Origin: CAVPDE01 sp964580575
GTDB lineage: Bacteria > Desulfobacterota > DSM-4660 > Desulfatiglandales > HGW-15
NCBI GenBank assembly: GCA_964580575.1
Contig: CAZOLJ010000014.1
Coordinates: 1-64,000, forward strand
DNA length: 64,000 nucleotides
Direction: 5' to 3'
Below the pieces are notes generated by a model, which was given only the letters and a program-made list of their open reading frames with translations, was not told the origin of the DNA and ran no database searches. The position numbers and the translations under genes are program-made. Each line of letters opens with the position of its first letter. Within the stretch, counting starts at the first letter, position 1. Of this stretch, positions 40,948-49,875 are shown piece by piece.

Positions 40948-42333
40948 TCAGGGAAGAAAAATGGACCTTCCCAGGCATTCTCTTGCCGCGTCCGCCAGCG
41001 ATTCATTCAGGGTCGGGTGCGGAAAGGGCGCCCTGGCAAGGTCTTCCAGAGTGGCTTCCATCTGGAGCGCAAGCACCCCGACCCCTGCCATCTCCGAGGC
41101 GCCTTCACCGATAAAGTGTATCCCCAGCACCTCGCCATATTTCTTGTCTGCCACCACCTCGACGATTCCTTCGGTCTGCGTCAGGATCATGCCTTTGGGA
41201 TTCATGGAAAAGGGGGCAGCACCTTCAACGACATCATAGCCTGCCACTTTGGCTTCCTTGCTCGTGAGACCCACACAGGCGACCTGGGGCCGGGTGAAGA
41301 GGACTCTGCAAAGGTTTTTGGGATCGTAAGTGCTCTTCTGCTCCATGGCATTTTCAGCGGCCACAATGCCGCCGCTCGAAGAGTGATGGCTGTAGTGCCT
41401 GTCTTCCGGGGATGAGACGTCGCCGATCGCATAAATGCCCTCAAGACCTGTTTCCATCCGATTGTTCACGGCGATGTAGTCGCCGGATTTGCTGTAGCCT
41501 ACGCTTTCGAGCCCCAAGCCCGCAAGTGCCGCCCCTCGTCGGAAACTCAGGACGGATTCAACCACGAGAGCCTCCTGCCGATCCTTGATCTTGAGGGAGC
41601 AGTGAAGCCCGTCTTTTTCCTTTTTCACACCGGACATTTCCACGCCGGTCCATACGGCGATCCCCTGGTTCTTGAGAGCGGCGGCAAGGCGGGACCGGAT
41701 CACTTTACTCTCAGAAGCAAGAAGATCCTTTTCCTGGACGGCCAGGGTGACTGCGGATCCATAGTGGTGAAGGAACTGGGCGATGGAAATGAGCCAGGGA
41801 CTGTTGCCGTAAAGAAGAATTTTCTTTGGAAGTTTCTCTCGTGCCAGTAGTTCATCCGTGGTGATCACACCTTCGGCATCACTGCCGGGGAAATCAGGCT
41901 TCACCCACCTCGCTCCTGTAGCGAGGATCAACTTTCTGAAATCGTAGGTCTTAGCGTTGACCTCCAGCTTTCCCTTGCCTGTGATCTTTCCTTTGCCCTG
42001 CAGGAGGTCTACCTTCTTCTTGTTGAGCTGGCTCTTGACGCCTTGCCTCATGAAAGAGATAAGCTCATTCTGCCTTTTCATGAGCGCAGGGAAGTCCTTC
42101 TGGACCTCCGCAAATCCAAGACCCATTTCCTTGCCCAGCGCAAGGCTTCCGAGGATATGGGAAGCCGCCAGCATGTGGCCGAAGGGCACGCAGGCCCTGT
42201 TCATGCAAAGCCCGCCGAGTTGGTCGCTCTCGACAACGGCGACGCGGCCCCCGAGTTGAGCAGCCCGAATGGCTGTGGGCACCCCGCCTGCGCCACCGCC
42301 TAACAGAATCACGTCGTAACTTGCTTCAGACAT
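40948..42333 (-). CDS. lpdA: Dihydrolipoamide dehydrogenase (E3) family protein
   Basis: 461 aa. FAD-binding VILLGGGAGGVPTAIRAAQ, redox cysteines in GGLCMNRACVPFGH (CxxxxC), NAD-domain region KKILLYGNSPWLISIAQFL, second FAD motif GLEGIYAIGDVSSPEDR and the C-terminal catalytic His/Glu in HPTLNESLAD. The NAD glycine motif is weaker than usual (GNSPWLIS). It is last in the operon E1a-E1b-E2-E3 and should re-oxidise the lipoyl groups of E2. RBS GGAGGAG. Confidence 0.9.
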   Translation of the reverse strand: MSEASYDVILLGGGAGGVPTAIRAAQLGGRVAVVESDQLGGLCMNRACVPFGHMLAASHILGSLALGKEMGLGFAEVQKDFPALMKRQNELISFMRQGVKSQLNKKKVDLLQGKGKITGKGKLEVNAKTYDFRKLILATGARWVKPDFPGSDAEGVITTDELLAREKLPKKILLYGNSPWLISIAQFLHHYGSAVTLAVQEKDLLASESKVIRSRLAAALKNQGIAVWTGVEMSGVKKEKDGLHCSLKIKDRQEALVVESVLSFRRGAALAGLGLESVGYSKSGDYIAVNNRMETGLEGIYAIGDVSSPEDRHYSHHSSSGGIVAAENAMEQKSTYDPKNLCRVLFTRPQVACVGLTSKEAKVAGYDVVEGAAPFSMNPKGMILTQTEGIVEVVADKKYGEVLGIHFIGEGASEMAGVGVLALQMEATLEDLARAPFPHPTLNESLADAARECLGRSIFLP

Positions 42334-42393
42334 CTTCTCCTCCGTCTGGTATACATGGCTGGTCCTTTTACCTGCCCCCTGCGTTGAGGCAGG

Positions 42394-43752
42394 CTAAACC
42401 AGGAGATAAGGGGTCTCGATGTAGGATTTTATGGTCTTGAGAAAACGGGCGCCGTCGGCGCCGTCAATAATCCGATGGTCAAAGGTGAGGCTCAGCATCA
42501 TTCTCTGTCCTACGACAATCTGCCCGTTTTCCACAACAGGTTTTTCTATGATCTTTCCCACTCCCAGGATTCCGACTTCAGGAGGATTCAGGATGGGGGT
42601 GAACGCCTCGATGTCCAGGAAACCCAAACCGGTCAGGGTGAAGGTCCCTCCCTGGAGGTCATCGGGCACCAGCTTTTTGGACTTCGCTCGCTCCACCTTG
42701 TCGTCGATATCTTTCTGGATGGCGATGAGATCTTTTTTGTTTGCATCACGCACCACGGGCACAATCAATCCCTGTTCAGCATCCACCGCAACACCGACAT
42801 TTACAGAGTCCCACAACCATATCTCATCTTTAATCACACTGGAATTCATTTTGGGGTGCTCTTCAAGGGCGCGGCCGATCACTCTCACCAGGATGGCATT
42901 GTAAGAGATCTTGATGTTCTTGTCCTTATGCGAATCCACCAGGATTTTCCTGAACCGGCCGAGTTCCGCTGCGTTCACCTCCAGGGTCACTGTCAGCTGG
43001 GCGGATTGCTGAAGGCTCTGGTGCATGCGATCGAAGATCACCTGGCGTACACCCCGGATCGGGATGGTCTCTTTGACCTGCTTCAAGGCGCCCGGCACAG
43101 GTGCCGGTTTCTTGCCCTTCTCCTCCACCTCACGGAGCACGTCCTCTTTCATGATCCGGCCCATGGGGCCCGTACCCTGGATGGAGGCAACATCCAGCCC
43201 CTTGTCTTCGGCGATCTTCTTGGCCACCGGCGAGATTCTCACCTTCCCGATTACCGCTTCATCAGGGGCCTTGGCGATTTCTTCTGCGGCGCGCAGCACG
43301 TCTTCCTCAACGATCCGGCCTCCCGGTCCTGTACCCTGAACAGCGGAGAGGTCCACTCCTTTTTCTGCGGCCAGTTTTTTGGCTCTTCCTGAAGCCTTGA
43401 CGCCTGCTTCACCGCCAGCCTCTTTTGCTGCGAGCCTTTTCCGGATTTCGGAAATGTCCACGCCTTTTTCTTCTTTTTCCTCAGGTCCGAATTTTGAAAG
43501 ATCCACTTGCTCGCCCGGGGCGCCGACAATTCCAATGGTGGCGAAGACAGCCACTTTTTCTCCTGCAGGGACCACGATTTTAAGGAGCACCCCGTCCGCA
43601 GGGGATTCGACCTCGAGGACGACTTTTTCGGTTTCCACTTCGCAGACAGGCTCCCCCTTTTTTACAGTATCCCCTTCGGCCTTCAACCACTTGACCACTC
43701 TGCCTTCTTCCACATGCTGCCCGCCCTGGGGCATGATAATCTTGGTTGCCAT
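42394..43752 (-). CDS. Dihydrolipoamide acyltransferase (E2) with two peripheral-subunit-binding domains
   Basis: 452 aa. Lipoyl domain 1-78 with Lys43 in ETEKVVLEVES. Two tandem peripheral-subunit-binding domains, about 118-155 (GRAKKLAAEKGVDLSAVQGT) and 171-209 (SPVAKKIAEDKGLDVASIQG), where most E2 proteins have one. The catalytic acyltransferase domain ends the protein, with active site FDHRIIDGADGARFL and family segment IPIRGVRQVIFDRMHQS. The complex could be pyruvate, acetoin or branched-chain 2-oxoacid dehydrogenase. The polyol/pentose-phosphate neighbours favour pyruvate. Operon member. Confidence 0.92.
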   Translation of the reverse strand: MATKIIMPQGGQHVEEGRVVKWLKAEGDTVKKGEPVCEVETEKVVLEVESPADGVLLKIVVPAGEKVAVFATIGIVGAPGEQVDLSKFGPEEKEEKGVDISEIRKRLAAKEAGGEAGVKASGRAKKLAAEKGVDLSAVQGTGPGGRIVEEDVLRAAEEIAKAPDEAVIGKVRISPVAKKIAEDKGLDVASIQGTGPMGRIMKEDVLREVEEKGKKPAPVPGALKQVKETIPIRGVRQVIFDRMHQSLQQSAQLTVTLEVNAAELGRFRKILVDSHKDKNIKISYNAILVRVIGRALEEHPKMNSSVIKDEIWLWDSVNVGVAVDAEQGLIVPVVRDANKKDLIAIQKDIDDKVERAKSKKLVPDDLQGGTFTLTGLGFLDIEAFTPILNPPEVGILGVGKIIEKPVVENGQIVVGQRMMLSLTFDHRIIDGADGARFLKTIKSYIETPYLLV

Positions 43753-43853
43753 AGCGAATTCTCACTCCGAATGATTTGATTTGGTGTTTCGCCTCGCCTC
43801 CTGCCCTTCGAAGGGATCAGGAGGGAGGATCAGGGTGAAGGAAAACGGCCTCA

Positions 43854-44825
43854 TCAGGCGATTTTGAGAACGCATTCGATAATGTCTTCTACCGTCGGAA
43901 CACAGACTTTTTCCAGCTCAAGGTTGTAAGGGACAGGGGTGTCCTTCCCGCAAATGCGGCCCACCGGGCCGTCGAGGTCGTCATAGGCCTCTTCCATGAT
44001 CATGGCGGCAATGTCACCCCCGATGCCCCCGCGCTTGCACGCTTCGTGAACGACAATGACCTTGCCGGTCTTTCTTGCGGAAGCGAGGATTGTCTCTTTA
44101 TCAAGGGGCTTCAAACTTCTTAGGTCCACCACTTCGCAGCGGATACCTTCCTTCTCCAGCAGCTGTGCGGCTTCGAGACACTTGAGGGTCATGTAGGAGT
44201 AAGTGATGAGGGTCACGTCCTCACCGCTCCGCTTGATGTCCGCAGAGCCAAGGGGAACGACGTACTCTTTTTCCGGAACTTCACCCTTGGTCGTGTAAAG
44301 CAGCTTGTGTTCGATAAAGATGACCGGATGGTCATCGCGAATGGAGGATTTCAAAAGGCCGTACGCATCGTGAGGCGAAGAGGGCATCACCAGCTTCAGT
44401 CCGGGGATATGATAGAAGATGGCTTCCAGGCTCTGGGAGTGTTGAGCTGCGATCCCGCTGCCTACGCCTCCCTGTGTCCTCAGAACCATGGGCACCCGGC
44501 CTTGGCCGCCGGACATGAATTCATACTTGGCCGCCTGGTTGACGATCATATCCATGGGGATGGTCGTGAAATCCACAAAAAGGATTTCAACAATGGGACG
44601 GGCTCCGACCAGGGCGGCCCCGACGCCTGCTCCCGTGAACGTTGCCTCGGCCAGCGGCGTGTCGATCACTCTTTCAAGGCCGAACTTCTTGAGCAGCCCT
44701 TCCGTGACTTTGTAGGACCCCCCGCGCTCGGCGATGCCTTCTCCCATTACGAAAACCAGAGGGTCTCTTTCCATTTCCTCAAACAGGGCTCTGTTGAGAG
44801 CTTCCCGGTACATCATCTCAGCCAT
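43854..44825 (-). CDS. 2-oxoacid dehydrogenase E1 component, beta subunit
   Basis: 323 aa, RBS GAGGAG. Family segments: YREALNRALFEEMERDPLVF, GEGIAERGGSYKVTEGLLKK, VIDTPLAEATFTGAGVGAAL, GSGIAAQHSQSLEAIFYHIP, VVMPSSPHDAYGLLKSSIRD and the C-terminal VVHEACKRGGIGGDIAAMI. It makes the alpha2-beta2 TPP enzyme with the gene upstream, 27 bases away. The E1 substrate (pyruvate or acetoin-type) is not decided by these motifs. Confidence 0.93.
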   Translation of the reverse strand: MAEMMYREALNRALFEEMERDPLVFVMGEGIAERGGSYKVTEGLLKKFGLERVIDTPLAEATFTGAGVGAALVGARPIVEILFVDFTTIPMDMIVNQAAKYEFMSGGQGRVPMVLRTQGGVGSGIAAQHSQSLEAIFYHIPGLKLVMPSSPHDAYGLLKSSIRDDHPVIFIEHKLLYTTKGEVPEKEYVVPLGSADIKRSGEDVTLITYSYMTLKCLEAAQLLEKEGIRCEVVDLRSLKPLDKETILASARKTGKVIVVHEACKRGGIGGDIAAMIMEEAYDDLDGPVGRICGKDTPVPYNLELEKVCVPTVEDIIECVLKIA

Positions 44826-44852
44826 AGGTTTACTCCTCTTTCTTAGGAAGGA

Positions 44853-45851
44853 TCAAAAGTTGCGCATCCCGGCCAGGAATTCTTCCACAGAAGGCTGTGG
44901 GCTGTTCTTGGCAAATTCGATGGCCTCGTCCAAGTCTTTGTCCACTTGAGTTTCAACTTTTTTCATTTGGGCTTTATTATCTATTTTGCTGCGGAGGAGC
45001 TTGAGAGGGTCTTTTCCCTTCCACTCCGCAAGGACCTTCTGGTCCATGTACAAACCAGGATCATTGATGTGGTGGCCTCCATGACGATAGGTCTTGGCTT
45101 CGATGAGAGTAGGGCCTTCGCCCTTCCTGGCTCTTTCGACAGCCTGCTTCGTGGTGAGGTAGACGGCCAGCGCGTCGTTCCCGTCAATGGCTATGCCGGG
45201 CATTCCAAAGGCCGGTCCCTTGCAGGCCAGATCGCAGTTGCCAAAGGAGCACTCCACCGGCGTGGACACGGCATAATGGTTGTTTTCCAGCATAAAGATC
45301 ACAGGAAGCATAAAGGCTGAGGCGAAGTTAAGGCCTTCGCCGAAAACACCGTTGTTGGCTGCACCGTCGCTGAAGAAAACAATGACGACCTGGTCGGTTT
45401 TCTTCGCCTTGATCCCCATGCCCGCGCCGCAGGCAAGGGGAATTCCCGCGCCCACGATGCCATTGGCTCCGAGATTGTTGTTGGCTTTGCTGAAGATGTG
45501 CATGGAGCCGCCCCGGCCCTTGCAGTAACCTGTGGCTCTGCCCATGATTTCAGCTACCATCATTTTCAAGTCCGCCCCTTTCGAAATGCAGTGGCCGTGA
45601 CCGCGGTGGGTGCTGAGGATGTAATCCTCCTGAGTGATGGCCGCGCAGGCTCCGGCCGCGATGGCCTCTTCCCCTAAATAAGGATGGAGGTATCCTCGAA
45701 TCAGCCCCTGCCGGTAGAGGTCAATGCACCTGGTTTCGAACTGACGAGTCGCATACACACTGCGGTACATCTGAAAAAGGATGTTCTCATCGACGGCGGG
45801 CGAAGAGGGTTTCTTGTCCTCGCCCTTTTTTGCGGGTGCTTGTTTCGCCAT
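44853..45851 (-). CDS. 2-oxoacid dehydrogenase E1 component, alpha subunit
   Basis: 332 aa, RBS GAGGAGGAG. TPP-binding motif SDGAANNGVFGEGLNFASA ending in ENNHYAVST, substrate-side motif GRATGYCKGRGGSMHIFSK, and LYRQGLIRGYLHPYLGEEAI. An N-terminal ~20-residue Lys/Pro tail is extra. It decarboxylates the 2-oxoacid with the beta subunit. First gene of the operon. The promoter/operator at 46085-46114 lies ~235 bases upstream, leaving a leader of ~225 bases. Confidence 0.93.
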   Translation of the reverse strand: MAKQAPAKKGEDKKPSSPAVDENILFQMYRSVYATRQFETRCIDLYRQGLIRGYLHPYLGEEAIAAGACAAITQEDYILSTHRGHGHCISKGADLKMMVAEIMGRATGYCKGRGGSMHIFSKANNNLGANGIVGAGIPLACGAGMGIKAKKTDQVVIVFFSDGAANNGVFGEGLNFASAFMLPVIFMLENNHYAVSTPVECSFGNCDLACKGPAFGMPGIAIDGNDALAVYLTTKQAVERARKGEGPTLIEAKTYRHGGHHINDPGLYMDQKVLAEWKGKDPLKLLRSKIDNKAQMKKVETQVDKDLDEAIEFAKNSPQPSVEEFLAGMRNF

Positions 45852-46084
45852 GATTCTCCTCCTCTTTTGTTCGAAATCCGGAACAGGAGCCTCACCCCTG
45901 TCCAGGAGATGGATAAGCGGTCAAACGGACCTTGGATAAGATTGAACAACCACCAGACTTCCACCCCGGCGAAGTCGGCCGTGCCTCTCAGGGGAGGTGC
46001 GCATCAGGTTGGAATGAAGAGAGGGTCCGTCCGTTCCTCAGCCCTCAAGGACCATCGCCGCGTTGCAGGGGTGTTTTGGTTAGT

Positions 46085-46114
46085 ACAATATTGTAATGTT
46101 GTCTGATTAGTCAA
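46085..46114 (-). promoter_or_regulatory. Promoter/operator A of the 2-oxoacid dehydrogenase operon
   Basis: Minus strand: TTGACT (46109-46114), 16 bases, AATATTGT (46085-46092), then ACTAACCA. The same arrangement recurs at sites B and C. The plus-strand core ACAATATTGT is a perfect palindrome, so it may be an operator overlapping the -10 region. Confidence 0.65.
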
Positions 46115-46407
46115 GAAAAAATTTGGGTGAAGAACGAAACGGTCGAGAGCATGAAAAGGGAAAGGCGCCGTCCGAAGAAAAGGGGACGGAAGTCTTTCGT
46201 GAAAAAAGCAGGTCGGAGGGTCTGCGGCTTGCACCTGATGGAGCGAAAAACGCTCAAAGCCACAACTGATAAGGGCCTTCAGCGGTTGCTCCAGGTTGCT
46301 TAAGGGCTTGTTCGAAAGGGTTTTCGGGAGGCCAGAAAGCCTAACCTTTGCATATCTCTAGCGATTCGCAGCGTCTGAAGATTTTTCACAAAAGCCTCAT
46401 TTTTGGC

Positions 46408-46437
46408 TTGACTGACAAAATAATATTGTAATATTGT
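46408..46437 (+). promoter_or_regulatory. Promoter/operator B of the polyol ABC transporter operon
   Basis: TTGACT (46408-46413), 16 bases, AATATTGT (46430-46437), then GCTAATCA. It matches site A on the other strand in -35 box, spacing and downstream CTAAYCA. The AT-rich core TAATATTGTAATATTGT is nearly a tandem repeat. Confidence 0.65.
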
Positions 46438-46454
46438 GCTAATCAAATCAGCCA

Positions 46455-46478
46455 GAGCCTCGCCGTTCTCCGAGGCTC
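46455..46478 (+). promoter_or_regulatory. Hairpin at the start of the ABC operon leader
   Basis: Perfect 8-base stem GAGCCTCG/CGAGGCTC with an 8-base loop, about 10 bases after the expected transcription start. A second GC-rich pairing (around 46522-46561) follows. The ~300-base leader to 46744 holds no convincing gene. Confidence 0.4.
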
Positions 46479-46743
46479 GAAATCAGAGAATGCAGTCGCG
46501 TTTTTGAGGATCGGCAGCGGGGTCAACCCGTATTTCAGCGCGTGCATCAGCCCCGCCGACCAGTGGACAACGTGTTTAATCGCTGGGACAAGGGTTCATG
46601 ATTGTAAAGGCGTCATCCATCTTAGATCTCATCCCTGCAAGTTTGAAATAACCTAACGATCACGACAGGGGCGGCGTGACGGACGCTCCTGCCGGGGAGG
46701 CGGGATCTTATTCCTGCAACGACTCCCAGGGAGAACGGGACCC

Positions 46744-47859
46744 ATGGGCATTGTGGTTGAACACATCTCGAAATCGTTCGAGGGCAAGAAGATCCTCGAC
46801 GACATTTCCTTCGAAGTCAAAGACAGGGAGTTCGTCACTTTTCTCTCGCCCACGGGCGAAGGGAAGACGACGCTTCTGCGAGTTCTGGCAGGCGTGGAGA
46901 AACCCGACAGCGGCAGGGTCTTCTTTGACGGCAAGGACGTGACCCATCTGCCGGTTCAGAAGCGAAAGATCTCCATGGTCTACCAATGGTTTGTTAACTA
47001 CCCCTCCCTGACGGTTTATGAGAACATTGCCACTCCGCTGCGGGCCATGCGGCCGAAGCTGGAGACGGCCGAAGTGGACCGGCGAGTGAAACAAACCGCC
47101 GGGCTCCTGAGAATTGGCGATCTTATGGACCACTATCCTTCTCAAATCAGCGGAGGGCAGCAGCAGCGCCTCGCCATTGCCAGGGCTCTTGTGAAGAACT
47201 CGGATTACATCTTTCTGGATGAGCCTCTCACCAACCTGGACTACAAGCTGCAAGAGGAACTGCGGGTGGAATTGAAGAATATCTTCGCCCCAAAGGAGAA
47301 GGGCGCCGTGTTGTTTGCCAGCCCGCAGCCCATCGAGGCGCTCACTCTTTCCAGCCATGTGGGCTTCCTGCACAAAGGGAAACTGCTGCAGTACGGACCG
47401 GTGGACGAGGTTTACCACCGCCCCGAGTTCATGGAAGTGGGCGCTTATTTCAGCCATCCGGGCATGAACCTCTTTTCCTGCAGGCGTGTCACGGAACAGG
47501 GCCGCTCCTGCTTGAAGGTTACCGAACAGATCCAAGTGCCGATTGATCGATTCGATGCGCCGCTGCCAAACGAACACTACACCATGGGCATCCGGGCTCA
47601 CGGACTGAGCCTGGAGAGCGCGTCGGAGGTCGCGATCCCCTTCACCGCTACAGTGGTGCTGGGCGAAGTGGTCGGTTCGGATACGGAGTTGCACCTCCAG
47701 CACGAGGGGATTCACCTGATCGCCCTGCAGCAGGGAATGGGAGGATATGAGCTCGGAAAGAAGATCACTGCGTATTTGAATCCGGATCGTCTCTTTGTCT
47801 TTGATGATTCATCCGGCAGAATGGTTGCCAGGACGCATACAGGCCCCGGCAGGGGATAG
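46744..47859 (+). CDS. Polyol/glycerol-type ABC transporter ATPase 1 (GlpS-like, degenerate nucleotide site)
   Basis: 371 aa, MalK/UgpC type with a C-terminal regulatory OB region (about 240-371). Walker A is SPTGEGKTT (35-43), with Ser for the first Gly. The Q-loop is MVYQWF, the signature is canonical ISGGQ (135-139) and Walker B is YIFLDEP (155-161). The switch region reads ASPQPIEAL, with Pro194 where His is expected. So this subunit offers a good signature but a poor ATP site. First gene of a six-gene operon in the GlpSTPQUV order. Ribosome site GGGAGAA. Confidence 0.9.
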   Translation: MGIVVEHISKSFEGKKILDDISFEVKDREFVTFLSPTGEGKTTLLRVLAGVEKPDSGRVFFDGKDVTHLPVQKRKISMVYQWFVNYPSLTVYENIATPLRAMRPKLETAEVDRRVKQTAGLLRIGDLMDHYPSQISGGQQQRLAIARALVKNSDYIFLDEPLTNLDYKLQEELRVELKNIFAPKEKGAVLFASPQPIEALTLSSHVGFLHKGKLLQYGPVDEVYHRPEFMEVGAYFSHPGMNLFSCRRVTEQGRSCLKVTEQIQVPIDRFDAPLPNEHYTMGIRAHGLSLESASEVAIPFTATVVLGEVVGSDTELHLQHEGIHLIALQQGMGGYELGKKITAYLNPDRLFVFDDSSGRMVARTHTGPGRG

Positions 47860-47874
47860 GGAAAGGGAATCTCC

Positions 47875-48987
47875 ATGGCGACAATTGAGCTGAAAAACAT
47901 CAGTCATTCCTACGAACTCGAATCCTGCGATGTCGTGCCCGCGGATTGTGACATGAATTCCGGATTCGTGATCAGGGATCTCGACCTGACCTGGGAAACC
48001 GGCTCGGCAAATGCCCTTCTGGGGCCCTCGGGATGCGGGAAGACGACCATCCTCAACATCATCTCGGGCTTGTTGAAGCCGACCATGGGGCAGATCCTCT
48101 ACGATGGCAAAGAGGTGACCCATCTACCAGCCGAAAAGCGCCGCATTGCCCAGGTCTTCCAATTCCCGGTCGTTTACGACACCATGAGCGTCTACGACAA
48201 TCTCGCCTTTCCCTTGAAGAATGCCGGGATGGCCAAGGCGGACATCAAGACAAGAGTCCTGGCAATCGCGGAGGTTCTCGAACTGGAGGATGTCCTTAAG
48301 GCAGCGGCGGGGAAAATCAGCCAGGCGAACAAGCAAAAGGTGTCGCTCGGAAGGGGAATCGTGAGGAAGGACACGGTGGCGATTCTTTTCGATGAGCCGC
48401 TGACCGTGATCGATCCCAAGGAGAAATACGTGCTGCGGCGCAAGATCAGGCAGGTCCAGAAGGATCTGAACATCACCACCATCTACGTGACCCATGACCA
48501 GCATGAAGCGCTGACTTTCGCGGACAGAGTCACGGTGCTCAGCAGGGGCCGCGTGGTTCAGACCGGAAGCCCGGAGGAACTGCACGCTGAGCCCCAAAGT
48601 CCGTTTATCGGTTACTTCATCGGCAGCCCGGGGATGAACCTCCTGGACTGCGAGCTCTCGGACAGGGGCCTGCAGTTCGCCGAATTCGCCCTGCCCATAT
48701 CGCCGGAAATGCGAGGCAAGATCCGGCCTCACGGGCCGAAGCTGCAAGTCGGCATTCGGCCGGAATTCATTGAGGTGAGCACCTCCGAGAGGGCCGGCTG
48801 GCAAAAATGGCAGGTCGCCCTCGTGGAAAACCAGGGCAGCTTCAGTGTCGTGACCCTTGCTTCGGACGGCGTTCGGATCAAAAGCCGGGTGGGGGAAAAC
48901 ACCCGGGTCGGGTACGGGGATATGGTTTGGACGCGATTCCCCGAAGGCAAGATCAAGGTCTTCAAGGACGACAGACGCATCTTCTAG
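47875..48987 (+). CDS. Polyol/glycerol-type ABC transporter ATPase 2 (GlpT-like, degenerate signature)
   Basis: 370 aa, MalK type with C-terminal OB region. Walker A GPSGCGKTT (50-58) and switch His207 in VTHDQHEAL are canonical and Walker B is ILFDEP. The signature is degenerate: ISQANKQKVSLGRG (148-161), where LSGGQ is expected. An insertion of ~20 residues with two Cys follows the first strand. It complements ATPase 1 exactly: Walker A and switch His here plus signature of ATPase 1 make one full site. 15 bases after its neighbour. Confidence 0.9.
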   Translation: MATIELKNISHSYELESCDVVPADCDMNSGFVIRDLDLTWETGSANALLGPSGCGKTTILNIISGLLKPTMGQILYDGKEVTHLPAEKRRIAQVFQFPVVYDTMSVYDNLAFPLKNAGMAKADIKTRVLAIAEVLELEDVLKAAAGKISQANKQKVSLGRGIVRKDTVAILFDEPLTVIDPKEKYVLRRKIRQVQKDLNITTIYVTHDQHEALTFADRVTVLSRGRVVQTGSPEELHAEPQSPFIGYFIGSPGMNLLDCELSDRGLQFAEFALPISPEMRGKIRPHGPKLQVGIRPEFIEVSTSERAGWQKWQVALVENQGSFSVVTLASDGVRIKSRVGENTRVGYGDMVWTRFPEGKIKVFKDDRRIF

Positions 48988-49011
48988 AATCTGCTTAAGG
49001 AGCAACAGACC

Positions 49012-49875
49012 ATGAAAAGCAGGCCTTGGCTCTTCCTGACGCCCACACTGATACTGGTCTCCATCAGTGCATTCATCCCCATCATGACGGTCATCAACTT
49101 TTCCCTGTACCTGCTCTATCCCGGATCCATCCCTGAATACTACAGGCTGGGGAACTACGTTGAAATTTTTCAGGATGAGATCTTCATGGAGTCCATCAAG
49201 CGCCAGTTCATGTTCACCCTGCAGGTGCTTGCCATCGAAATCCCCATTGGGGTCATGGTCGCCCTAGCCATGCCCACCAAGGGCAAGAGACTGACGCTGA
49301 TCCTCGTCCTGCTCGGGATTCCTCTGCTCATCCCATTTCCCATCGTCGGCATGGTTTGGCGCGTGTTCACGCGTGCCGACCTGGGTGTGGTGCCAAAAGT
49401 CCTGGCCCAGATCGGCTACGACTATCGCCCCGTGCAAAACCCGATCGACGCCTGGGTGACGACGCTGTTCATGGACATGTGGCACTGGATACCGCTCGTG
49501 GCGATGCTTGCCTTTGCAGGACTTCAGACGATTCCGGAACCCTACTACCAGGCCGCGCGCATTGACGGCGCCTCGAAGTGGGCGACCTTCCGGTATGTGA
49601 CGCTGCCGCGGTTGCGCTACGTGCTCATCCTGGCGGTTCTGCTGCGGGCCATGGACTCCTTCAACATCTACTCCGAAGTGTTCATGCTGACCGGAGGAGG
49701 GCCGGGGAACACCACAAACTTCATGAGCCTCTACACGTCGAGCCAGGCGGTGGGCGGCATGGACCTGGGGCTTGGATCGGCGCTTTCCATGGCGTATCTG
49801 TTCCTTGTCGTCATGCTTTGCTATGTCCTCTACACCATCATGATGAAGACGGGTCAGGGAGGAGGGAAGAAGTAG
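49012..49875 (+). CDS. ABC transporter permease 1 (MalF type, GlpP-like)
   Basis: 287 aa, six helices, first one at WLFLTPTLILVSISAFIP. The EAA loop that contacts the ATPases is YYQAARIDGASKWATFRYVTLP. RBS AAGGAG. It is a MalF/UgpA-type inner-membrane subunit and pairs with the next gene, whose start directly abuts its stop. Confidence 0.92.
   Translation: MKSRPWLFLTPTLILVSISAFIPIMTVINFSLYLLYPGSIPEYYRLGNYVEIFQDEIFMESIKRQFMFTLQVLAIEIPIGVMVALAMPTKGKRLTLILVLLGIPLLIPFPIVGMVWRVFTRADLGVVPKVLAQIGYDYRPVQNPIDAWVTTLFMDMWHWIPLVAMLAFAGLQTIPEPYYQAARIDGASKWATFRYVTLPRLRYVLILAVLLRAMDSFNIYSEVFMLTGGGPGNTTNFMSLYTSSQAVGGMDLGLGSALSMAYLFLVVMLCYVLYTIMMKTGQGGGKK

Noticed and set aside
45852..46080. Possible thiamine riboswitch in the dehydrogenase leader (minus strand), since GCTGAG and AACCTGATG occur
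   Set aside because: The order and spacing of the conserved blocks do not match; the second half of the motif is lacking. A covariance search would decide.
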